Shown piece after piece: positions 1-5,419 of a stretch of 7,723 nucleotides of DNA. A model generated the notes under the pieces. That model was given only the letters and a program-made list of their open reading frames with translations, searched no databases and had not been told where the DNA came from. This DNA comes from Rickettsia typhi. GTDB lineage: Bacteria; Pseudomonadota; Alphaproteobacteria; Rickettsiales; UBA1997. Position 1 is the first letter of the stretch. Every line of letters starts with the position of its first letter. A program made the position numbers and the translations under genes. The stretch covers positions 1-7,723 of the forward strand of contig CAMDAI010000057.1 in NCBI GenBank assembly GCA_945888585.1. The letters run 5' to 3'.

Positions 1-168
1 AGAACTATTGACAAAAAAGGTGATGCAACTGTAATCAAAAATGAAGTGCTAACTCTCAATTTCTATTTTGCAACCAACATGGAATTAACAATTGAAGAAA
101 GATTAATTAATCCGCTAGGTTTTCAAGTTACAAATTATTTGCTTTCAGAAGAAATATTTAACTATTAA
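1..168 (+). CDS. virB8: VirB8-like type IV secretion protein (3' end only)
   Basis: The window opens inside this gene; 55 codons remain in frame 1 before a TAA stop at 166-168. VirB8 is a bitopic inner-membrane protein of VirB/D4 type IV secretion systems whose periplasmic NTF2-like domain helps nucleate assembly of the channel. What is visible is the C-terminal strand region: a segment reading TLNFYFATNMELTIEER followed by LINPLGFQVTNY, which matches the NPLGF-V-(T/S)-Y signature near the end of VirB8 proteins. The residues usually following (R-V-D-P-E in many homologues) are here LLSEEIFNY. The immediate downstream gene is virB9, the usual VirB8 partner, which strengthens the call. The N-terminal membrane segment and most of the domain lie outside the window, so integrity cannot be judged. 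Confidence 0.82.
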   Translation, partial: RTIDKKGDATVIKNEVLTLNFYFATNMELTIEERLINPLGFQVTNYLLSEEIFNY

Positions 169-171
169 ATT

Positions 172-1221
172 GTGCTAAATAGCAAAAATAAAAAATCAAA
201 ATTATATGATTTGACTAGTAATGCCATTTCTCATCACGTTTGCCATTCTCGTGCGGTTAAAAATCAAAGATTTTCAATATACCAATTTTCATCTAAAGAT
301 GGGAATTTCTATAACTTGATTTTGTTTGTTGTCTTTATTTTTATAGTAAATTTTTTTAGTTTGGATAGTGCTTTTTCACAAAATCAGGAATCACTTCCAA
401 CCATTGCCATGCCTCCAAAGAATTTGCCACCAAGTTCTGGTCCAATTCCGGTTACAACTGATTCCAGAATCAAAACTTTAGTTTATAATCCTAATGAGGT
501 GTATCAGTTAAAATTTCATTATGGTTACCAATCTTACATTGAATTTGCTGAGGATGAAGAAATTGAAATGATTTCAATTGGTGAATCTTTTGCTTGGAGA
601 TTAACTCCAGCTGGTAAGAGACTATTTGTTAGACCACTTGAGGTTGCTGCTCATACTAATATGACTATAATTACCAATAAAAGAACTTATCAATTTGATA
701 TTAGATCGGGGGAATATAATGGTAGAGCTGATGAAGAGCTGGTTTATATTGTCAGATTTTATTATCCAGAAATTGGTGGAATATTGCCTATTCCATCCCA
801 ATTATCTGCACCAAATTGTCAACCAGCGCCACTGCCAGTAATTCCTAGAATTATTGTAAAAGCTCCTTCACCTCCAGCACGAGTTAATGAACCTTTGCCT
901 GCAGAATTAAGTGGAAATCCTGATGGTGGAAAATTGAATTTTGAATATAGTTTTGCAGGAAAGTCAGCTAATATTGAACCTACTAAAATCTATGATAATA
1001 GCAAAGAAACCTTCTTCCAATTCAAAGACGGCAATTTGCACATCCCTTCAATTAGTGCAGTTGATATTTTTGGTGGAGAAAAAGCAGTAAGCTATGCAAT
1101 CAGGGATGATTATGTTGTGATACCAATGGTTGGAACTCAATTCACTTTAAGATTAGGTGATAGTTTGATTTGCGTATTCAATAATCAATTTGTTAGAACC
1201 CCAACTCGTCCCGGTCAGTAA
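172..1221 (+). CDS. virB9: VirB9-like type IV secretion core-complex protein
   Basis: VirB9 (TrbG/CagX family) is a periplasmic and outer-membrane component of the T4SS core complex, together with VirB7 and VirB10. Residues about 48-62 form a hydrophobic segment followed by DSAFSQ, resembling a Sec signal peptide with cleavage near A67-F-S. The N-terminal VirB9 domain spans about 96-200 (SRIKTLVYNPNEVYQL, then IEMISIGESFAWRL and YQFDIRSG). A proline-rich linker (about 205-245) leads to the C-terminal beta domain (about 255-337; LNFEYSFAG, FFQFKDG, IPSISAVD, DYVVIPMVGTQFTLRLGD). The GTG start lies 3 nt after the virB8 stop, suggesting translational coupling; no clear Shine-Dalgarno is seen. 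That start gives about 47 residues before the hydrophobic segment, unusually long; an in-frame TTG at 316 would give a conventional signal peptide. No virB10 follows. Family is confident; the exact start is not. Confidence 0.9.
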   Translation: MLNSKNKKSKLYDLTSNAISHHVCHSRAVKNQRFSIYQFSSKDGNFYNLILFVVFIFIVNFFSLDSAFSQNQESLPTIAMPPKNLPPSSGPIPVTTDSRIKTLVYNPNEVYQLKFHYGYQSYIEFAEDEEIEMISIGESFAWRLTPAGKRLFVRPLEVAAHTNMTIITNKRTYQFDIRSGEYNGRADEELVYIVRFYYPEIGGILPIPSQLSAPNCQPAPLPVIPRIIVKAPSPPARVNEPLPAELSGNPDGGKLNFEYSFAGKSANIEPTKIYDNSKETFFQFKDGNLHIPSISAVDIFGGEKAVSYAIRDDYVVIPMVGTQFTLRLGDSLICVFNNQFVRTPTRPGQ

Positions 1222-1233
1222 TATTTTATTGAA

Positions 1234-3357
1234 TTAGCCGCTATGAATTAGTTTTATACATTCATTATAATTAAATAATTCTAGCAAAACCCTAGCAGAT
1301 TTACCGTTATTGCTTGTTAATTCTGGATCTTTATCGAGCATAAATTGAGCCTGACGATTGGCAATTGCCAGCAAATCATAATCAAAAGCTAAATTAGCAA
1401 TTTTATATTCAGGAAAGCCACTTTGCTTAGTGCCAAGAATTTGACCAGTTCCACGCATTTTCATGTCTTCTTCGGCAATTTTAAAGCCGTCGTTACTTTC
1501 TTTCATAATTGTCAATCTGGATTTTCCTAAAGCGCTGGTTTCTTTGCCATAAAGTAAAATATTGTAAGATTTTTTATCGCTTCTTCCTACTCTTCCACGC
1601 AATTGATGAAGTTGGGATAGGCCAAATTTCTCACAATTTTCTATAATCATAATTGTGGCATCGGATACGTCAATTCCAACCTCAATTACTGTAGTTGCAA
1701 CTAAAATTTGTACGGTAGTATTTTTAGCGGCAAATTCTTCCATGATTTTATCTTTTTGTGAACTTTTCATTTGGCCATGAATTAATGCTATTTTTTCTTT
1801 CCCAAATTTTTGACAGAATAATTGATAACGAGCCATAACATTACTAATATCTGACTCTTCTGTTTCTATCTCACTTTTTTCAATTAAAGGACAAATCCAG
1901 TAAATTTTTTCACCCTTTTTAAGGGCTCGGCTAATGCCTTGATAGACTTCATCAATTTTAATAATCGGTATTACTCTAGTGTCAATTTCAGTACGATTAT
2001 TGGGTTTTTGATCCAAAATAGAGATATCCATATCACCATAGAGAGTCATCATTAAACTTCGAGGAATTGGGGTTGCGCTCATTAAAAGTAAATCGGGCGT
2101 CATTCCTTTTTTTGTTAATTCTAATCTTTGCAAAACTCCAAAACGATGTTGCTCATCAATTACAATTAAACTTAAATTTTTAAAAATAATTTCCGGATAA
2201 ATTAAAGCGTGAGTGCCTATGATTATATCAATTTCGCCATTTTTCAGTCTTTCTATAATTTGAGTTTTTTTCTTTTTAGTAGTTTTGGAAGTTAAGATTT
2301 CAATTTTTATGTCAAAATTTTTAATTAGTTTACTGAAATTATCAAAATGCTGCTGTGCTAAAAGAGAGATTGGAACAATAATTGCTACCTGTTTTTTTTC
2401 TTCAACTGCTTTCAATATTGCTAGAAATGCCACAATAGTTTTGCCGCTACCAACATCTCCTTGCAACAGCCTAAGCATCTTTTTTTCTGATTCCATATCA
2501 GCATAAATTTCTGTCAAAACCTTTTTTTGTGCTGAAGTTAGTTTAAAAGGTAATGCGGCAATTAATTTTTGTCGCAAACTATTGTCGCCAATAGTTTGAA
2601 TGCCAAGTTCATGATTAATTTTTTTTCTAGAAATTTGATTGGCTAAACTTAATGCGAGTAATTCATCATAAGCCAATCTTCTTCTGGCTGAATTACTTGG
2701 CTCAAAATCAGTTGAATTTTTGGGATGATGAATTTTAATCAGAGAATTTTTCCAACTTAGCCAATTATTTTTTTTGAGTAAATTTTGATCAATCCATTCT
2801 GATAAATCTGGAATTTTATCTAAAATCTCATTGATCTTATTGGATAAGAATTTTTGATTAATTCCTGCAGATAAAGGATAAATTATTTCAGTTTTTGGAA
2901 TTTGATCAATTAAATCAGCCCTAACTACATATTCTGGATGTGCCATTTGTAAACCATGGTGAAATCTTTCAATTTTGCCACTAATTGCAATTTCACTATC
3001 AATTTTAAAATTTTTCTCGATATAATCTGGAAAAACCTTAAAAAATATTAAGTTTAAATTACCAGAAGGATTGGAGCACTGAATTTTAATGGGATGTTTA
3101 AAAGTTTTTGGTTGATTTATTTCATCAATTTTAACTTTAATAATGACATTTTCCTTATCTGAAACCTCATATAATTTTGGTAGATAAGATTTATTTACTA
3201 CGCTGGACGGAAAATGATAAAGTAGATTGGAAACCCGATCCCCATTAGTTAAATTTTGTAAAAATTCGGCAATTTTTGGTCCGACTTTATTTAAAAAACG
3301 CAGATGTGAGAATAAGAAATTAATATTCTGATTGTCTGGCTTCGGCGCGTCTTTCAT
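1234..3357 (-). CDS. recG: ATP-dependent DNA helicase RecG
   Basis: RecG is a superfamily 2 helicase that reverses stalled replication forks and migrates branched DNA. At 707 residues it is close to the usual length (about 690-700). The N-terminal helix-hairpin-like start (FLNKVGPKIAEFLQNL, about 21-36) precedes the OB-fold wedge domain (about 60-145). Helicase motifs are intact: Q-motif-like LTSAQKKVL (273-281), Walker A GDVGSGKT (300-307), Walker B DEQH (401-404) followed by RFGV, SATPIPR (427-433), TTVIEVGIDV (555-564) and QLRGRVGR (585-592). The RecG-specific C-terminal segment MRGTGQILGTKQSGFPEY (634-651) is also present. The ATG lies inside the 3' end of smpB in another frame, a 38-bp overlap; conserved sequence begins within 20 residues, so a start far downstream is unlikely. 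It is probably co-transcribed with smpB. In many alphaproteobacteria recG lies near mfd instead, so the local order is rearranged. Confidence 0.97.
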   Translation of the reverse strand: MKDAPKPDNQNINFLFSHLRFLNKVGPKIAEFLQNLTNGDRVSNLLYHFPSSVVNKSYLPKLYEVSDKENVIIKVKIDEINQPKTFKHPIKIQCSNPSGNLNLIFFKVFPDYIEKNFKIDSEIAISGKIERFHHGLQMAHPEYVVRADLIDQIPKTEIIYPLSAGINQKFLSNKINEILDKIPDLSEWIDQNLLKKNNWLSWKNSLIKIHHPKNSTDFEPSNSARRRLAYDELLALSLANQISRKKINHELGIQTIGDNSLRQKLIAALPFKLTSAQKKVLTEIYADMESEKKMLRLLQGDVGSGKTIVAFLAILKAVEEKKQVAIIVPISLLAQQHFDNFSKLIKNFDIKIEILTSKTTKKKKTQIIERLKNGEIDIIIGTHALIYPEIIFKNLSLIVIDEQHRFGVLQRLELTKKGMTPDLLLMSATPIPRSLMMTLYGDMDISILDQKPNNRTEIDTRVIPIIKIDEVYQGISRALKKGEKIYWICPLIEKSEIETEESDISNVMARYQLFCQKFGKEKIALIHGQMKSSQKDKIMEEFAAKNTTVQILVATTVIEVGIDVSDATIMIIENCEKFGLSQLHQLRGRVGRSDKKSYNILLYGKETSALGKSRLTIMKESNDGFKIAEEDMKMRGTGQILGTKQSGFPEYKIANLAFDYDLLAIANRQAQFMLDKDPELTSNNGKSARVLLELFNYNECIKLIHSG

Positions 3358-3763
3358 CTTTTTCTTTAATGCTTGCTCTTTTGTCGTGCAGTTTTTTACC
3401 CTTAACTAAGGCCAACTTAACTTTTACTTTATTTTTTTCATTGAAATATAGTGAAAGCGGAACCAAAGAAAGCCCTTTAGTTTGAACTTTACCAATTAAT
3501 TTATTTATTTCTTTTTTATGTAAAAGGAGTTTTCTTGGTCTGCGAGCTTCATGATTAAAACGATTGGCTCCTGAATATTCATTAATGTTGGCATTGAGAA
3601 GATAAATAGAGCCATCTTTTTCATCAGCATGGGCATCGCTTATATTAACTTTTCCGGCACGAATTGATTTAACTTCGCTTCCAACCAACATAATTCCAGC
3701 CTCAATTTCTTCGAGGATGAAATAGTTAAAATAAGCTTTGCGATTTTCTGCAATAATTTTCAT
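3320..3763 (-). CDS. smpB: SsrA-binding protein SmpB (trans-translation)
   Basis: SmpB binds tmRNA (SsrA) and brings it into the A site of stalled ribosomes, starting trans-translation. The 147-residue product has the family landmarks: an N-terminal AENRKAYFNYFILEEIEAGI, the beta-barrel motif GSEVKSIRAGK (28-38), ANRFNHEARRPRKLLLHKKEI (66-86, tmRNA-binding region) and KGKKLHDKR (121-129) leading into the C-terminal tail. The tail reads SIKEKDERRAEARQSEY: the position after the conserved Asp136, Trp in many proteobacterial homologues (RDW), is Glu137, and the last residues are acidic rather than basic. The gene heads a small - strand unit and its last 38 bp overlap the recG start. A candidate promoter (TTGCAA-N16-TAGGAT) lies just upstream; the few bases before ATG (TTAAG) are a poor ribosome-binding site. 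Confidence 0.96.
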   Translation of the reverse strand: MKIIAENRKAYFNYFILEEIEAGIMLVGSEVKSIRAGKVNISDAHADEKDGSIYLLNANINEYSGANRFNHEARRPRKLLLHKKEINKLIGKVQTKGLSLVPLSLYFNEKNKVKVKLALVKGKKLHDKRASIKEKDERRAEARQSEY

Positions 3764-3789
3764 CTTAATATTTAAATTTGTGAGGCCAA

Positions 3790-3817
3790 ATCCTAGTCTT
3801 TAACTAATTAGTTGCAA
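3790..3817 (-). promoter_or_regulatory. Candidate sigma-70 promoter for smpB-recG
   Basis: Read on the - strand, TTGCAA (3817-3812) is followed after 16 nt by TAGGAT (3795-3790), matching TTGACA/TATAAT at 4 of 6 positions each. The predicted start of transcription, around 3783, would leave a leader of about 20 nt before the smpB ATG. The same arrangement with the same hexamers occurs upstream of uvrA. The -35 hexamer is self-complementary and is also the best -35 for the opposing rpsF promoter. Assignment rests on sequence match and spacing only. Confidence 0.45.
3802..3813. repeat. 12-bp perfect palindrome between smpB and rpsF
   Basis: AACTAATTAGTT reads identically on both strands. It overlaps the first two bases of the shared TTGCAA hexamer and lies inside the spacer of the candidate smpB promoter, a position where a dimeric regulator could block or steer both promoters. 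No transcription-factor family is assigned; an AT-rich palindrome of this length may be chance. Confidence 0.4.
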
Positions 3818-3840
3818 ATAAAAAAATATTATATTATATT
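3812..3840 (+). promoter_or_regulatory. Probable sigma-70 promoter for rpsF-rpsR-rplI
   Basis: TTGCAA (3812-3817) and TATATT (3835-3840) are separated by exactly 17 nt, the optimal spacing; the -10 hexamer matches TATAAT at 5 of 6 positions. Transcription would start near 3847, giving a leader of roughly 95 nt before rpsF. The AT-rich stretch also contains alternative -10 hexamers (for example TATTAT at 3827-3832), so the start site could be several bases further upstream. Confidence 0.6.
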
Positions 3841-3860
3841 ACGCCGACCTTTTTTGGATG

Positions 3861-3905
3861 TTGGTTAGAAGATATATATCAGGCATATCACTGATTTCCT
3901 ACCAA
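3861..3905 (+). promoter_or_regulatory. Hairpin in the rpsF 5' leader, possible S6:S18 autoregulatory element
   Basis: The leader can fold into one long interrupted stem-loop. The outer helix pairs TTGGT (3861-3865) with ACCAA (3901-3905). AG (3867-3868) pairs with CT (3899-3900) and AA (3869-3870) with TT (3896-3897), leaving one bulged C at 3898. The inner helix pairs ATCAG (3878-3882) with CTGAT (3891-3895) around an 8-nt loop, with an asymmetric AT-rich internal bulge at 3871-3877. Leader RNAs bound by the S6:S18 complex are known upstream of rpsF in many bacteria, which makes a regulatory role plausible. I could not match this fold to the published motif; a CCG trinucleotide is present at 3844-3846, but it lies outside the hairpin and near or before the predicted transcription start. 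Confidence 0.35.
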
Positions 3906-3940
3906 GTTTATTCCTAATAACTTTTTAATGTAGATTTACT

Positions 3941-4348
3941 ATGGCTCTATACGAGGCAGTTTTTATTACTAGACAAGATTTGACCGTTGATGATGTGGAT
4001 AATCTAAGCAATAAATTTGCAAAAATCATCACCGATGGTAAGGGGAAAGTAGTTTCCAGAGAATATTGGGGTCTTAGAAATTTATCTTACAAGATAAATA
4101 AAAATTCACGTGGACATTATGTTCTTTTAAACATTAGCTCTGATTTTGAAGCTCTTGCTGAAATGAAAAGAGTTATGGGTTTTAATGAAGATGTAGTTCG
4201 TAGCAATATTTTTAAAGTTGAAGCTCATTCTGAAAATCCTTCTCAATTGATGGTTTCTGCTAATGCCAAGGATTATAAAGCTGGCAAACCAGTTGCTTCT
4301 TCAAGTGCAATTGATTCAGTAATTGATCAAATTGTTATTAATCAATAG
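3941..4348 (+). CDS. rpsF: 30S ribosomal protein S6
   Basis: S6 binds 16S rRNA in the platform of the 30S subunit as a heterodimer with S18. The 135-residue product is close to normal length. It opens with MALYEAVFITRQDLT, the typical first beta strand, followed by the family pattern GKVVSREYWGLRNLSYKINK (about 35-54; compare W-G-x-R-x-L-A-Y-x-I), GHYVLLN (58-64) and FNEDVVRSNIFKVE (81-94). The C-terminal tail of about 40 residues is low in conservation and Ser/Ala/Lys rich, as usual in S6. It is the first gene of the rpsF-rpsR-rplI operon, with its own promoter and a roughly 95-nt leader. No convincing Shine-Dalgarno precedes the ATG; a start-stop ATG-TAG lies just upstream at 3928-3933. Confidence 0.97.
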   Translation: MALYEAVFITRQDLTVDDVDNLSNKFAKIITDGKGKVVSREYWGLRNLSYKINKNSRGHYVLLNISSDFEALAEMKRVMGFNEDVVRSNIFKVEAHSENPSQLMVSANAKDYKAGKPVASSSAIDSVIDQIVINQ

Positions 4349-4366
4349 TTTTTTAAATAGATCACA

Positions 4367-4696
4367 ATGGTGGAAAAAAATAATAAAAAAAATAATTATA
4401 ATAAAGCCAACGAAACTGAAGTTGAAGATGGTTTTTTAAAAATCTCTCTAGTTAATCAAGGCGTTTTCGTTAGAAAGAAAAAAGTTTGTCCATTAAGAGA
4501 AATTCCTTTATCTGAAATCAATTACAAAAATTTAAAATTGCTTAATAAATTCCTTTCTGAAAGAGGAAAAATTATTCCAAGCAGAGTTACCAATGTTTCC
4601 ATGAAGAAGCAAAGAGCATTGTCTAATGCAATTAAAAGAGCGCGCCAAGTTGCCTTGCTTTCATCAATTAGCAAAGAACAAACTTTTAATCAATAA
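4367..4696 (+). CDS. rpsR: 30S ribosomal protein S18
   Basis: S18 pairs with S6 on the 30S platform. The conserved core starts near residue 34: FVRKKKVCPL (34-43), INYKNLKLLNKFLSERGKIIPSRVTNVSMKKQR (51-83) and AIKRARQVALL (88-98), all typical of S18. At 109 residues it is longer than most bacterial S18 proteins (about 75-95). The extra length is an N-terminal extension of about 33 residues rich in Asn, Lys and Glu, plus a short C-terminal tail. It begins 18 nt after rpsF and ends 5 nt before rplI, consistent with one transcript. No Shine-Dalgarno is evident. An internal start that removes the extension cannot be excluded, because no conserved residue lies before about position 30. Confidence 0.97.
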   Translation: MVEKNNKKNNYNKANETEVEDGFLKISLVNQGVFVRKKKVCPLREIPLSEINYKNLKLLNKFLSERGKIIPSRVTNVSMKKQRALSNAIKRARQVALLSSISKEQTFNQ

Positions 4697-4701
4697 GAGC
4701 T

Positions 4702-5241
4702 ATGAAAGTTATTTTAATTTCTAAAGTTGCCAAATTAGGTAATGTTGGTGAAATCGTTAGTGTTAGAGATGGTTTTGCTAAAAATTTTTTAATTCCAAGT
4801 AAAAAAGCTATTGCATATACTGCAGCTAATTACAAATTTTTTGAAGAACAAAAGCATCATTTTGAAGCTGAAAATCAAAAAAATACTACTGCCGCTAGTA
4901 AATTAAAAAATGCCCTAGAAGGAAAAGATATCATTATTATAGAAAATGCTTCTGATGATGGTAGATTATATGGCTCAGTTGGAAGTGCTGAAATTGCTAA
5001 TCGAATCAATAATATCTTAGGTTCAAAATCGGTTTCCAGATCAAGTATTTTACTTAAAAAACCAATTAAAGAAATAGGTGTTTATACTGTAACTATTAGT
5101 TTTTATTCTGAGATTGGTGTTGATCTTAGACTAATTGTAACCAGAAGCGAATCAGAAATTGCAAGTCTTCTTGCTGGTGGTAAGAAAAAAGAATCTAAAG
5201 AAAAAGCTGAAGCTATTGAAATAGAAGCTGTAGCTGCTTAA
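4702..5241 (+). CDS. rplI: 50S ribosomal protein L9
   Basis: L9 binds 23S rRNA at the base of the L1 stalk through its N-terminal domain and extends a second globular domain along a long helix. The signature GNVGEIVSVRDGFAKNFLIP (13-32), with the following S-K-K-A, is a near-perfect match to the L9 family pattern. The connecting helix runs from about 40 to 75 (Lys/Glu/Ala rich), and the C-terminal domain from about 76 to 150 includes GRLYGSV (87-93) and the final beta strands. At 179 residues it exceeds E. coli L9 (149) because of a charged Lys/Glu/Ala tail from about 160. The ATG is 5 nt after the rpsR stop and is preceded by AAGAG, a weak ribosome-binding site. It is the last protein gene of the operon; no hairpin terminator is visible before the tRNA gene. 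Confidence 0.97.
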   Translation: MKVILISKVAKLGNVGEIVSVRDGFAKNFLIPSKKAIAYTAANYKFFEEQKHHFEAENQKNTTAASKLKNALEGKDIIIIENASDDGRLYGSVGSAEIANRINNILGSKSVSRSSILLKKPIKEIGVYTVTISFYSEIGVDLRLIVTRSESEIASLLAGGKKKESKEKAEAIEIEAVAA

Positions 5242-5273
5242 TTTATCTCTCTCCTCTTATTTTCATGTAATTT

Positions 5274-5349
5274 GGCGGAGTAGCTCAGTTGGTAGAGCAG
5301 CGGGATCATAATCCGCGTGTCGGGGGTTCGATTCCCTTCTCCGCTACCA
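5274..5349 (+). tRNA. tRNA-Met (CAU anticodon), probably elongator
   Basis: A 76-nt cloverleaf fits completely. The acceptor stem GGCGGAG pairs with CTCCGCT (one G-U at the terminal pair). The D arm is GCTC/GAGC with an AGTTGGTA loop. The anticodon stem GCGGG/TCCGC encloses loop ATCATAA with CAT at 34-36. The variable loop is GTGTC, and the T arm is GGGGG/CCCTT with loop TTCGATT (two G-U pairs at its base). A73 and an encoded CCA end complete it. A CAU anticodon could mean elongator Met, initiator Met or lysidine-modified Ile. The initiator is disfavoured because positions 1 and 72 pair and the anticodon stem lacks the three consecutive G-C pairs next to the loop. Overall resemblance is to elongator tRNA-Met of alphaproteobacteria. 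It lies 32 nt after rplI and may be processed from the same transcript. Confidence 0.93.
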
Positions 5350-5354
5350 ATTTT

Positions 5355-5377
5355 ATCTTTATCAGATTCTTAAAGAT
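5355..5377 (+). terminator. Weak AT-rich hairpin after tRNA-Met
   Basis: ATCTTTA (5355-5361) pairs perfectly with TAAAGAT (5371-5377) around a 9-nt loop, starting 6 nt after the tRNA CCA end. The stem has only one G-C pair and no T-run follows, so it is a poor intrinsic terminator; it may be a 3' trailer structure or chance in AT-rich DNA. Confidence 0.2.
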
Positions 5378-5390
5378 CATTCTATCCCTA

Positions 5391-5418
5391 TTGCAATTAA
5401 TCCTATTGCTACTAGGAT
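5391..5418 (+). promoter_or_regulatory. uvrA: Candidate sigma-70 promoter for uvrA
   Basis: TTGCAA (5391-5396) is followed after 16 nt by TAGGAT (5413-5418); transcription would start near 5425, about 32 nt before the uvrA ATG. Both hexamers and the spacing equal those upstream of smpB on the other strand, and the -10 is flanked by AC and T in both. The -10 bases also form the right arm of a perfect inverted repeat (5399-5405 with 5413-5419), so the block could alternatively act as RNA if transcribed from upstream. Confidence 0.4.
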
Positions 5419-5419
5419 T
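5399..5419 (+). repeat. Inverted repeat upstream of uvrA
   Basis: AATCCTA and TAGGATT are perfect complements separated by TTGCTAC. One further T-G wobble (5398-5420) can extend the stem. TTTTT occurs at 5431-5435, 11 nt after the stem, too far for a standard intrinsic terminator. The left arm overlaps an 8-bp direct repeat, CCTATTGC, at 5387-5394 and 5402-5409. Operator, weak terminator and chance all remain possible. Confidence 0.35.

Noticed and set aside
1222..1252. Bidirectional terminator between virB9 and recG
   Set aside because: The 12-bp gap and flanks contain no G-C-rich inverted repeat; only a direct repeat TGAATTAG (1230-1237 and 1245-1252) is present, which cannot form a hairpin and is probably chance.
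2285..2506. 73-codon + strand open frame inside recG
   Set aside because: It is antisense to conserved RecG helicase sequence around the Walker A region, has no family resemblance and no upstream signals; it is a shadow of recG.
5242..5273. Terminator between rplI and the tRNA gene
   Set aside because: The spacer is pyrimidine-rich with no stem; read-through into the tRNA is more likely.
5274..5349. tRNA as an integration (att) site for a mobile element
   Set aside because: No integrase gene and no downstream copy of the tRNA 3' end appear before or within uvrA.
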